From assembly GCA_021297795.1 (NCBI GenBank), contig JAJTGL010000013.1, positions 1 to 43,814 of the forward strand: DNA of 43,814 nucleotides, given 5' to 3'. Of this stretch, positions 11,073-18,212 are shown in pieces. The stretch comes from Planctomycetaceae bacterium (GTDB lineage Bacteria; Planctomycetota; Phycisphaerae; Phycisphaerales; SM1A02). The position numbers and the translations under genes are program-made. Position 1 is the first letter of the stretch. Each line of letters begins with the position of its first letter. The notes under the pieces were generated by a model. It did not search any database. It was given only the letters and a program-made list of their open reading frames with translations, and was not told the origin of the DNA.

Positions 11073-11528
11073 ATGGACAACTCGATCACTGACCCAGGCA
11101 TGAGCGGCGCCGATGCAGGATTGCTCGCCGCGCTCGGGGCTGCGCTCCTCGCGATCGTCGTGGTCGCGCTGCTGATCAACCTGGTGCTGACCTACTTCAT
11201 CTGGTCGGCGTACAAGGTCGTCCCCACGCAGCACCAGAAGCTTCCGGCGGGCCTCGTCTGGCTGTGCGCGGTGCCCTGCATCGGATCGATCATGATGATC
11301 GTCTGCGCCGTGATGGTGCCGCAGTCGTTCCAGGCGGCGTTCCGCGACGCGGGCCGCAACGATCAGGGCGACTGCGGATTCCTGCTCGGCCTGATCGGAT
11401 CGATCGGCGTCCTCGCGGGAGGCGCGGTGCCTTTGATCGGGCCGCTCGTCAGCCTCGGCTGCTTCGTCGTCCTGATCCTCTTCATCGTGAAGCCGCAGGG
11501 CTGCAAGAAGGCGCTCGTCGGAGGCTGA
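11073..11528 (+). CDS. Small four-helix membrane protein, unknown function
   Basis: A 151-residue protein with four hydrophobic segments: about residues 16-47, 63-85, 107-124 and 127-145. The N-terminus is short and acidic and the C-terminus ends in a basic KPQGCKKAL stretch. Four cysteines fall in or near the helices. No family is recognised. AGAGGA ends 8 nt before the ATG. It diverges from clpB with about 250 bp between and converges on the GYF_2-TM2 gene, with 42 bp between the stops. The sharing of a locus with another small membrane protein gene is noted, but no functional link is supported. Confidence 0.75.
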   Translation: MDNSITDPGMSGADAGLLAALGAALLAIVVVALLINLVLTYFIWSAYKVVPTQHQKLPAGLVWLCAVPCIGSIMMIVCAVMVPQSFQAAFRDAGRNDQGDCGFLLGLIGSIGVLAGGAVPLIGPLVSLGCFVVLILFIVKPQGCKKALVGG

Positions 11529-11570
11529 ACGACTCAGCCGGGGCGTGGCCCTCGTCAATCCTTCGCTTCC

Positions 11571-12089
11571 TTAGTCTTTCATCGGCACGCCGTTGCCATC
11601 CACCGCGATCGATCCGGTCAGGATCAGGATGCCTTCGATGAGGCCCCAGATCCACGAGATGAAGGCGCCGTAGCCGCAGGTCAGCACCGTGATGAGGAGC
11701 TGCGCGATGCCCTTGCCGGTGTAGCCGAGGTAGAAGTTGTGGATGCCGAGCGCGCCGACGAGGATGCCGAGCACTCCGGCGGCGACCTTGCTTTTCGCGT
11801 TCGGATGGAACTGCGCTCCGGTCGCGGTGGCGGGCGGTGGTGGCGGCGGTGGCGAGGTGGGCGGCGCGCCGAAGTCGAGCACGGTGCTCGCGGGCAGCCA
11901 TTCGCTGCCACCACCATGGCTTCCTTCTTGGCCTCCTTCTTGGCCTCCTTCTTGGCCTCCTTCTTGGCAGATCTTCGCGTCGAAACCCACGCGACCCTCG
12001 GCGCGGTAGCGCTGCAGCTCCGCGAGCGTGTAGGGCCCGTAGGTCTTTCCGTCGCCGATCGAGAGCCAGTATCGGGTTGGCGTGGTCAC
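11571..12089 (-). CDS. GYF_2 and TM2 domain membrane protein
   Basis: A 172-residue protein. Residues about 7-60 form a GYF_2 domain (RYWLSIGDGKTYGPYTLAEL at the start, SEWLPAS at the end), usually a peptide-binding module. A Pro-rich linker follows (about 76-88) and then a TM2 domain (about 98-165): two helices joined by a short turn, with the characteristic GxLGIHNFYLGYTGKG motif and an acidic residue region between helices. GYF_2-TM2 fusions are common in bacteria and of unknown role. A run of QEGG repeats is inserted in the last loop of the GYF_2 domain, encoded by a 12-bp tandem repeat. The start is the GTG at 12089, with TAGGCT 6 nt upstream and no Shine-Dalgarno sequence. Confidence 0.85.
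   Translation of the reverse strand: MTTPTRYWLSIGDGKTYGPYTLAELQRYRAEGRVGFDAKICQEGGQEGGQEGGQEGSHGGGSEWLPASTVLDFGAPPTSPPPPPPPATATGAQFHPNAKSKVAAGVLGILVGALGIHNFYLGYTGKGIAQLLITVLTCGYGAFISWIWGLIEGILILTGSIAVDGNGVPMKD
11920..11967. repeat. 12-bp tandem repeat coding for (QEGG)n
   Basis: The plus-strand unit TTCTTGGCCTCC repeats with a 12-bp period about four times. Read on the minus strand it encodes QEGG QEGG QEGG QEGS. Because the period is a multiple of three, copy-number change would keep the frame. Confidence 0.85.
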
Positions 12090-12095
12090 GCGGAA

Positions 12096-12101
12096 AGCCT
12101 A
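12096..12101 (-). promoter_or_regulatory. -10 box TAGGCT for leaderless GYF_2-TM2 gene
   Basis: TAGGCT on the minus strand ends 6 nt before the GTG start at 12089. No Shine-Dalgarno sequence is present in between. Confidence 0.4.
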
Positions 12102-12120
12102 TCACCGCCTGCGCCGCCGG

Positions 12121-13044
12121 TCACCGCAGTTCGACTGGGAAATCACGCGGGATGAGCTCGTCCCGACCGTCGAGCCATCCGACCAGCCACTCGAAGGCGT
12201 CGATCAGCCGCGGCCCCGGGCGGTTGAACATCTGGTTGCCATCCACGAGCGCGATCGATCCGGGCTTCGCCTCCAGCACGGCCGGCAGGAGCGGCCACCA
12301 GCGCGTCCTCTCGAGGAGCGCGAGATCCTCGCGCACGCGTTCGAGCCCGAAGCCGCACGGTGCGATCACCACGCGCTCGGGTGCCGTCTCGAGGATCTCC
12401 TCGGGGGTCACGCGGCGCGACTTCGCGCCGGCGGGATTCAGGGAATGCCGAGCACCCGCCGCCTCGATCAGCGCGGGCGTCCAGTGCCCGCCGCAGAACG
12501 GTGGATCGCACCACTCGAGGAACAGCACCTCCGGGCCGGGCACGTACGGATTCACGAAGTCGACCGCGCTCCAGTAGCGCGCGCGGAGGTCGACCATCGC
12601 GCGCTCGGCGCGCTCGGCTACGCCGCACGCCTCGCCAACCCGCAGGACGTCGTCGAACACGTCGAACACCGACTTCGGATCGAGGCTCACGACGATCGGC
12701 CGCTTCGGCAGCGACGCCGCCACGCGCTCCACGGTGCGGAGATCGATCGAGCAGACCTCGCAGAGGTTCTGCGTCAGGATCACGTCGGGGGCAAGTTCGG
12801 CGAGCAGCCGCTCGTCGAGCTCGTACAGGCTCGCGCCACCGGCGAGCGCGGCGCTCACCTCCGCGTCGATCGCGGCCGACGCACCGCCGTGCGTGCGCGC
12901 CTTCGTCAGCACCGGGATCCGCTCGAGACCGGCGGGGAAATCGCACTCGTGGCTCCGTCCGACCAGCATGCGATGGAGGAGATCCTCGCCGGCGGATGCC
13001 GCGAGAAGCTCGGTAGCGGACGGAAGCAGGCTGACGACGCGCAT
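12121..13044 (-). CDS. BtuF-like cobalamin/metal-chelate binding protein
   Basis: A 307-residue protein of the periplasmic-binding-protein type 2 fold (BtuF/FepB-like). The N-terminus MRVVSLLPSATELL and the following VGRSHECDFP are signatures of the group annotated as cobalamin-binding substrate-binding proteins. Further landmarks are APDVILTQNLCEVC at about residue 98 and LEWCDPPFCGGHW at about 175. No signal peptide is visible from the chosen start, so this may be the cytoplasmic subgroup of unknown ligand. No permease or ATPase gene adjoins it. The start at 13044 is set by family alignment and the TACCCT box 7 nt upstream; a longer form starting at 13080 is unlikely. A true B12 role is uncertain. 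Confidence 0.8.
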   Translation of the reverse strand: MRVVSLLPSATELLAASAGEDLLHRMLVGRSHECDFPAGLERIPVLTKARTHGGASAAIDAEVSAALAGGASLYELDERLLAELAPDVILTQNLCEVCSIDLRTVERVAASLPKRPIVVSLDPKSVFDVFDDVLRVGEACGVAERAERAMVDLRARYWSAVDFVNPYVPGPEVLFLEWCDPPFCGGHWTPALIEAAGARHSLNPAGAKSRRVTPEEILETAPERVVIAPCGFGLERVREDLALLERTRWWPLLPAVLEAKPGSIALVDGNQMFNRPGPRLIDAFEWLVGWLDGRDELIPRDFPVELR

Positions 13045-13051
13045 CGCACGC

Positions 13052-13057
13052 AGGGTA
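13052..13057 (-). promoter_or_regulatory. -10 box TACCCT for leaderless BtuF-like gene
   Basis: TACCCT on the minus strand ends 7 nt before the ATG at 13044, with no Shine-Dalgarno sequence. Confidence 0.5.
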
Positions 13058-13284
13058 GCGCGCCCGCATAGACCGCACATCCCGCAGCCGCCACACGCCG
13101 TTTGTCCGCACAGACCGCATGGAGCGCAAGGGGTGACCCATGAAGTGCGGCCGCGCGTTCAAGTCGCTTGGCTTTAGACGGACACAACGCACTCTTCCAG
13201 TGTCAAGCGCACGGCCGACACGAGGAGCACGGTCGCTCCAACGCGGACTCGAAGGCGCGGACACCCGAAAGGACATCCTGAGAC

Positions 13285-14091
13285 ATGCATCGCCACACCG
13301 CCATCGCCAGCGTTCTCGCCTCGCTCGCCGTCGTCTCGGCCTCCAGCGCCGCCATCGTCGTGAACGTCGGAACCGTCCGTCAGGTCTCGCCGCGTCCGAC
13401 CATCGAGTACACCGGTTCGTACGGCTCGGCCGTCTCGAGCCGCGTCGATCCCGAAGGTATCCGCACCGTCACCCGCTTCGATCTCCACGACATCGTGGTC
13501 AGCCTCGGTGGCGATCTCGCCCTCACCGAAGTGCGCGTCTACGACGCGGGTGGCAACAGCTACGGCAACTGGAGCCCCGGCGCCGACATCGACATGATGC
13601 GCATCGCGGGCCTCATCCCCGCCGGCGACATCGCCTTCCGCTACACCGGCACCGTCACGCAGCACGCCTCCGAGGCGAGCGAGGTGCTCCGCAACCGCAC
13701 CTACACCTGCGACGCGATCAGCGGCGACCAGCACTACAACAGCCAGCACTTCATCTCGCTCGGAGCCGGTGGGCGCGCGATCATGCAGTTCAGCGGCTTC
13801 CTCCACAGCACCGGCTCGACCGGCGGCTCGGGCGAAGGCTCGGGTGAGGGCAGCGGCACCGGCATGGGCGGCGGCACCGGCGTGGGTGGATGGACCGGCG
13901 GCTCCGGTGGCACCACCGAGTCGATCTACGGCGGACTGCTCGTCGCCGACGGCATGGCGCTCGAGGTGAGCGAGGCCGGACTCGGCGAGATCTGGGGCGT
14001 CGAGCTCGTGTTCGAGCCGGCCGCCGTCCCTGCGCCTGGCGCCCTCGCGCTCCTTGCGCTCGCCGGCATCGTCGCGCGTCGTCGCCGCTGA
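13285..14091 (+). CDS. PEP-CTERM sorting-domain exported protein 1
   Basis: A 268-residue secreted protein. A signal peptide covers about residues 1-23 (basic start, hydrophobic core, SASSAA end). The middle is a beta-rich domain of unknown function. A Gly/Ser-rich linker covers about 174-208. The C-terminus carries a PEP-CTERM signal: VPAPG at about 248, a hydrophobic helix, then the basic tail ARRRR. PEP-CTERM proteins are recognised by an exosortase and cut near the motif; no exosortase gene is in the window. AAAGGA lies about 12 nt before the ATG. It lies just upstream of the T2SS operon, separated from it by a strong hairpin, so it is probably its own unit. The 240-bp gap before it holds only a weak repeated CCGCAYAGACCGCA motif near 13064 and 13109. 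Confidence 0.85.
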   Translation: MHRHTAIASVLASLAVVSASSAAIVVNVGTVRQVSPRPTIEYTGSYGSAVSSRVDPEGIRTVTRFDLHDIVVSLGGDLALTEVRVYDAGGNSYGNWSPGADIDMMRIAGLIPAGDIAFRYTGTVTQHASEASEVLRNRTYTCDAISGDQHYNSQHFISLGAGGRAIMQFSGFLHSTGSTGGSGEGSGEGSGTGMGGGTGVGGWTGGSGGTTESIYGGLLVADGMALEVSEAGLGEIWGVELVFEPAAVPAPGALALLALAGIVARRRR

Positions 14092-14137
14092 TCGCATGCC
14101 CGCGCGTCCGCGAACCTTCGCAGACGAGTGATGTTCC

Positions 14138-14152
14138 GGCGTCCGAGACGCC
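14138..14152 (+). terminator. Small hairpin after PEP-CTERM gene
   Basis: GGCGTC-CGA-GACGCC is a perfect 6-bp stem with a 3-nt loop, about 47 nt after the stop codon. No T-run follows. It may help end the upstream transcript or protect its 3' end. Confidence 0.3.
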
Positions 14153-14216
14153 GCACGGATGTCATCGCGCAAAAATGAACACCCCTTTCCGGGGGAACGA
14201 TCGATGCATGTGGCTT

Positions 14217-14246
14217 CGCGCGCCGGAAACGGCGCGCGCGGCTTTT
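14217..14246 (+). terminator. Intrinsic terminator abutting the gspF promoter
   Basis: CGCGCGCCG (14217-14225), the stable tetraloop GAAA and CGGCGCGCG (14230-14238) make a perfect 9-bp stem. CGGC and then TTTT (14243-14246) follow. It would end the PEP-CTERM transcript. Its last T is the first base of the TACAAT box of gspF. Confidence 0.6.
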
Positions 14247-14251
14247 ACAAT
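14246..14251 (+). promoter_or_regulatory. -10 box TACAAT for leaderless gspF
   Basis: TACAAT is close to the TATAAT consensus and ends 6 nt before the GTG at 14258. Transcription would begin at the start codon itself. No -35 hexamer is clear, because that position is inside the terminator stem. Confidence 0.5.
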
Positions 14252-14257
14252 CAAGGC

Positions 14258-15442
14258 GTGCCGACCTTCGCCTACACCGCACGCAGCGCCGACGGACGAC
14301 GCGTCAAGGGACGCGCCGACGGCGCGAGCGAGTCAGCCGTGCTCGGCGATCTCGCCGCCCGGGGGCTCACGCCGATCCGAGTCGAGCCGGCGCTCGCGGC
14401 GGGCCCGCGTCGTCGGATCGCGGTGCGCGCGCTGGCCGCAAGCTACCGCCAGCTCTCCGAACTCCTGCATGCGGGGGTTCCGCTCCTGCGGGCGCTGCGG
14501 CTCCTCGGCCGTGGCAAGTCGAACCCGGCGCTCGCGCGCGCCTGGGCTGCGGTCGCCGACGCGATCTCGTCGGGCGATCGGCTCGCCGACGCGATGGCGC
14601 GCGAGCCGCGCGTCTTCGCGCCGGTCCACGTGGCGATGGTGCGTGCGGGCGAACGCGGCGCGTTCCTCGAGCAGGTGCTCGCGCGCCTCGCCGGGCTGCT
14701 CGAGCAGCAGGCCGACCTGCGCGGCCGCGTGCTCGGAAACCTCCTCTATCCGGTCGTCCTGCTGCTGGTCGGTGCCGGCGTCGTGGTCGCGTCGCTCGTC
14801 TTCTTCGTGCCGAAGTTCGAGGAGTACTTCGCGAAGATGCCGGAACTCCCGCTCGCGACGCGCATGCTGCTCGGCACGAGCTCGCTCGTCACCGGAAGTC
14901 CGTGGATCGCCGCAGGAATCGCCGCCGCGGCGATCGCCGCGTGCTGGGCAGCCTACCGCTCTCCATCGATCCGCCGTGCCGCACTCGTCCGCGCCATGCG
15001 GCTGCCGTTCATCGGCCCGCTGCTCTCGTCGATCGCCGTCGCGCGCTTCGCCCGCATGCTCGGGACGCTGCTCGAGAACGGCATCCCTATGCTCGACGCC
15101 CTCGACATCGCGCGTGAAAGCGCGGGAAATCCGATCCTCGCCGAGTCGATCGCGCGCGCGGCCGAGTCGGTGCGTCACGGCGAGCCGCTCGGCGCGCGCC
15201 TCGCGGAGAGCGGGCTTCTCGGCGACGACGTCGTCGAGATGATCTCGGTCGGCGAGAGCGCGAACAACCTTCCATCGGTGCTGGTGCGCCTCGCCGACAC
15301 GCTCGAGGCGCGCATCGACCGCATGCTCGCCGCGCTGCTCAAGTTGATGGAGCCCGCGATGCTTCTTGTCATCGCATGCGTGGTGATGTTCATCTTCATC
15401 GCGCTCGTCGTGCCGATGATGCGGATGTCGTCGCAACTCTGA
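14258..15442 (+). CDS. gspF: T2SS inner-membrane platform protein GspF
   Basis: A 394-residue protein with the two-lobed GspF/PilC layout: two T2SSF domains (about residues 55-180 and 260-385) and three membrane helices (about 160-185, 208-228 and 365-388). Landmarks are the N-terminal PTFAYTARSADGRRVKG, RQLSELLHAGVPLLRAL and, in the second half, ARMLGTLLENGIPMLDAL and MISVGESANNL. GspF forms the platform through which the ATPase drives pseudopilus growth. The GTG at 14258 is chosen because homologues begin at this motif; the reading frame extends upstream to 14159 without conserved sequence. It is the first gene of the T2SS operon; unusually, no gspE precedes it. A gap of 171 bp, holding a possible gspG promoter, separates it from gspG. 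Confidence 0.95.
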   Translation: MPTFAYTARSADGRRVKGRADGASESAVLGDLAARGLTPIRVEPALAAGPRRRIAVRALAASYRQLSELLHAGVPLLRALRLLGRGKSNPALARAWAAVADAISSGDRLADAMAREPRVFAPVHVAMVRAGERGAFLEQVLARLAGLLEQQADLRGRVLGNLLYPVVLLLVGAGVVVASLVFFVPKFEEYFAKMPELPLATRMLLGTSSLVTGSPWIAAGIAAAAIAACWAAYRSPSIRRAALVRAMRLPFIGPLLSSIAVARFARMLGTLLENGIPMLDALDIARESAGNPILAESIARAAESVRHGEPLGARLAESGLLGDDVVEMISVGESANNLPSVLVRLADTLEARIDRMLAALLKLMEPAMLLVIACVVMFIFIALVVPMMRMSSQL

Positions 15443-15533
15443 CCCATCGCGTCGCGCGCTTCGGTCCCGCCACGACTGCGACCGATAAGGACTTGTCGGA
15501 CTCGCGGGGAAATTCTCCCGTCCCGCACGCACG

Positions 15534-15564
15534 TTGCCGCCCGCAGTCGCTTCACGGGTAAACT
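15534..15564 (+). promoter_or_regulatory. Possible gspG promoter
   Basis: TTGCCG (15534-15539) and TAAACT (15559-15564) are 19 nt apart. Transcription would start near 15571, about 43 nt before gspG. The spacing is longer than ideal. The same -35 word, TTGCCG, precedes the tRNA-Gln gene in this window. Confidence 0.35.
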
Positions 15565-15613
15565 CGACCTCCCGTTCCGACGCCGTTCGGACAACGGCCA
15601 CTGGAGAGCACGC

Positions 15614-16135
15614 ATGAACGATCACCGCCGCATCGCCCGCCGGGGCTTCACCATCCTCGAACTCCTGATCGTGATCGGGATCCTGCTCGCGATCGGCAGC
15701 CTCGTCCTCGTGAACGTGCTCGGCGCGAGCGAGAAGGCCGACGTCCAGCTCACGCGCGTCCAGCTCGACACCTTCGAGGACGCCCTCGACCGATTCCGCG
15801 TCGAGATGAAGCGGTTCCCGAGCGAGGAGGAGGGCCTCGCGGTCCTCTGGTCGAAGGATGCGATCGCGAACGACGACGACAAGGCGAAGTACGGCGAGCC
15901 GTACCTCAAGGAACCGAAGCCGAAGGACACGTGGGGCAGCGAGTGGATCTACCGCGCGCCGAGCACGATCATCGAGGGCGCCAACTACGACATCGTCTCC
16001 ATCGGACCCGACAAGCAAGAGGGCACCGAGGACGACATCACCAACCACGACGGACGCAAGGAGGACGCGGGCGGCGAGTTCAGCGACTTTGCCGGCGGCT
16101 CGGGTGGTTCGGGTGGTTCCTCTTCCGGCGGCTGA
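15614..16135 (+). CDS. gspG: T2SS major pseudopilin GspG
   Basis: A 173-residue type IV pilin-like protein. The class III signal reads RRGFTILELLIVIG: the prepilin peptidase would cut after Gly11, leaving Phe12 as +1 and Glu16 as the required +5 glutamate. A hydrophobic helix follows. The globular part has the GspG hallmarks RFPSEEEGLAVL, YLKEPKPKDTWG and, near the C-terminus, YDIVSIGPDKQEGTEDDITN, which corresponds to the calcium-binding loop of GspG. A Gly/Ser tail ends the protein and is longer than usual. GspG subunits build the periplasmic pseudopilus. GGAGAG precedes the ATG by about 6 nt. Confidence 0.96.
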   Translation: MNDHRRIARRGFTILELLIVIGILLAIGSLVLVNVLGASEKADVQLTRVQLDTFEDALDRFRVEMKRFPSEEEGLAVLWSKDAIANDDDKAKYGEPYLKEPKPKDTWGSEWIYRAPSTIIEGANYDIVSIGPDKQEGTEDDITNHDGRKEDAGGEFSDFAGGSGGSGGSSSGG

Positions 16136-16192
16136 CGCAGGCGAGGTGGCCTCGGGCCGTCCTCCAGCCGTCCATCGCCCTCACGCTTCCCC

Positions 16193-16906
16193 ATGACGCA
16201 TCCTCGCAAGCCAATCCATCACGTCGTCCGTCGCGGACTCTCGATCCTCGAGATCCTCGTCGCGATCGGCCTGATCCTCGCGGTTGCGGCCGTCGCGGTG
16301 CCGTGGACGCTCGGTTGGCTCGGGAATCGCGAGCTCGACGACGCGGGCGACCGCATCGCGATGCAGATGCTCATGGCCCGGGCCGCCGCGCGCGAAGAAG
16401 GCCGACCGGTCGAGGTCGTCGCATCCGCCGATGGGGGAGCCCCGAGCGTCGAGGCCCGGTGGGTCTCGCTCGACGATGCGGAAGGCGACGAGGCGATCTC
16501 GCGCGGCGACATGACGACGAGCGACGGTTTCCTCCAGTCGTCGATCGACGCGGACTGGGCTTCCTTCGCGCTGCCGAACGGGCTTTCGATCGCCATCGCG
16601 GCGGGCGACGGTGCGAACGGCGACGACGAGGACTCTGAGATGGACGACGCAGCAGATGACGTCGTTGCATCCGCCGATGCCGCCGCGCCGCAGACGCTCG
16701 CGCTCTTCCTTCCCGATGGAACGGTGCTGATGGCACCCGTCTTCATGCTGCGCACCGATGCCGGAATCGCGCGCGCCATGCGCGTCGACCGCGCGACCGG
16801 TCGTGCCCGCGTGGTCGAGCAGCAAGCGGCTCCCTCGGACGAGTCGATCCTCGATCGGCCGGAGTTTGACGCGCCCGCGGACGAAGGCCGCGGATCGGCG
16901 CGCTGA
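16193..16906 (+). CDS. gspH: T2SS minor pseudopilin, GspH-like
   Basis: A 237-residue pilin-like protein. The processing site is RRGLSILEILVAIG, with cleavage after Gly15, Leu16 at +1 (most family members have Phe) and Glu20 at +5. A helix runs to about residue 38. The rest matches GspH in layout (early RxAAREEGRPVEV strand pair and a late MRVDRATGRARV hairpin) but contains a long acidic insertion at about 140-160. The assignment to H rests on position between gspG and gspI and on this layout. No Shine-Dalgarno sequence is evident. The gene lies 57 bp after gspG. Confidence 0.8.
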   Translation: MTHPRKPIHHVVRRGLSILEILVAIGLILAVAAVAVPWTLGWLGNRELDDAGDRIAMQMLMARAAAREEGRPVEVVASADGGAPSVEARWVSLDDAEGDEAISRGDMTTSDGFLQSSIDADWASFALPNGLSIAIAAGDGANGDDEDSEMDDAADDVVASADAAAPQTLALFLPDGTVLMAPVFMLRTDAGIARAMRVDRATGRARVVEQQAAPSDESILDRPEFDAPADEGRGSAR

Positions 16907-16914
16907 CGAGGTCG

Positions 16915-17388
16915 ATGCCGATGCCCGCGCCGCGACGGACTCCCTGCGGAACGCGGCTCGCGCGCGCTGGAATCCTCCGCGGTGGAATCCTGCTCGAGCT
17001 GCTGCTCTCGATCGCGCTCTTCGTCGGAGCGGCGGTGCTCGTTCTCGATGCGATGGGGAGCGCACTCGACGGTGCACGTCGCGCGGATCTGCGCGCCCGC
17101 GCGATGGATCTCGCGCAGTCGCGCCTTGCCGAACTCGACGCCGGACTCGTTGCGATCGGCGATCTCGGCGGCGATGAAAGCGAGCGATCGGACGCCCGCG
17201 GCGAGAGCGCCGACCTCGCCGTCTCGCTTGAAGTCGCCGCAGCGCCGGGTGCTCCCGATGCGATGGTCGCGCGCGCGACCGTCCGCACGCGCGGCGCCGA
17301 CGTGGTCGGCGAGGGAACCATCGTCGTGGTCGCCGAGCGCGTGGTGACGCTGCGTTCCGAGCGACGCTCGGCCGGAGGTGCGCGATGA
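16915..17388 (+). CDS. gspI: T2SS minor pseudopilin, GspI-like
   Basis: A 157-residue pilin-like protein. The N-terminal motif is RGGILLELLLSIALF. If the peptidase cuts between the two glycines (Gly23|Gly24), Glu28 is at +5; cutting after Gly24 would put the Glu at +4. The globular part is small, as in GspI, and includes the family-typical ARAMDLAQSRLAEL segment just after the helix. In other systems GspI is the partner of GspJ and GspK in the pseudopilus tip. It starts 8 nt after gspH and its stop overlaps the gspJ start (ATGA). Confidence 0.8.
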   Translation: MPMPAPRRTPCGTRLARAGILRGGILLELLLSIALFVGAAVLVLDAMGSALDGARRADLRARAMDLAQSRLAELDAGLVAIGDLGGDESERSDARGESADLAVSLEVAAAPGAPDAMVARATVRTRGADVVGEGTIVVVAERVVTLRSERRSAGGAR

Positions 17389-18212
17389 CGCGTCCCCGCG
17401 CGCGGACGTGGCGTCGCATCCGGGCGTTCACACTGCTCGAGGCGATCGTCGGTGTCGCGATCGTGGCGGCGCTTCTCGGCGCACTCGGCATCTTCATCCG
17501 CAATCTCGGCGACGCCCGAACGCGCCTCGCGACCTCCGTCGAGCGGATCGAGTGCGCCGATGCCGTGTTCGCGCTCGTCGACCGCGCGCTCGCGACCGCT
17601 GTGGTCGCGGACCCCGCGCTGGGTGCGGGCGTCGGCGGCAACGAGCGCTCGCTGCGCATCGTGCGGGCGACGGTCGGGCTCGGAGAAGGCGATGCGCCGC
17701 TTCTTGCCGAGCGCGAGCGCTGCGAGGTTCGCTTCGACGGCGGCACGGGTCGCATCGAGCTGGCGCGCGGCGATCGCCGCGATGCCGTCGAGGTTCCCGT
17801 GCGCGCCATGCGCGTTCGCTACCTCGTCGAGGGCGGATGGCGCGATGCGTTCGACAGCGCGGATGCGGGCGTCTTTCCCGCGGGCATCGAGGTGTCGATC
17901 TGGTTCGACCGGGTCGCGGAGGTCGATGTCGGGCCGGTCGCGGGCGAAGCCGCGGCGCCTGCGCCGCTCGGCTCGCCCGATCGTCGACGGTTCTTCCGTG
18001 TCCCCGGTGCGCCGCGCATCGATCCGCTCGCGCGTCGCGCGATCGAGGACGAGCAGTCGACCGACGCGGAGATGTCCGACGCGGACGTGATGGATGAGGG
18101 GTTGACGGACGAATCCCGCGACGGAATGTCGCTCGACACCGGGAACGACGGTCGTCGCCGGACGCCGTCGGAGCGCGATCCCGCGTCGTCGCGAAGGGGA
18201 GGTGGATCGTGA
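17385..18212 (+). CDS. gspJ: T2SS minor pseudopilin, GspJ-like
   Basis: A 275-residue pilin-like protein. The processing site reads RAFTLLEAIVGVAI, with Phe15 at +1 and Glu19 at +5, but the -1 residue is Ala14 instead of the usual Gly. A pilin helix runs to about 37. The globular domain has the GspJ-style VRYLVEGGWRDAF segment. The last 60 residues are low-complexity, acidic and Ser-rich and probably disordered. The start overlaps the gspI stop and the end overlaps the gspK start, so translation is probably coupled. It would sit in the I-J-K tip complex. Confidence 0.8.
   Translation: MTRPRARTWRRIRAFTLLEAIVGVAIVAALLGALGIFIRNLGDARTRLATSVERIECADAVFALVDRALATAVVADPALGAGVGGNERSLRIVRATVGLGEGDAPLLAERERCEVRFDGGTGRIELARGDRRDAVEVPVRAMRVRYLVEGGWRDAFDSADAGVFPAGIEVSIWFDRVAEVDVGPVAGEAAAPAPLGSPDRRRFFRVPGAPRIDPLARRAIEDEQSTDAEMSDADVMDEGLTDESRDGMSLDTGNDGRRRTPSERDPASSRRGGGS

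Noticed and set aside
13174-13285. Minus-strand TTGACA near 13,205 as a promoter for the BtuF-like gene
   Set aside because: No -10 hexamer lies at a usable distance, and a TACCCT box next to the start codon explains initiation better.
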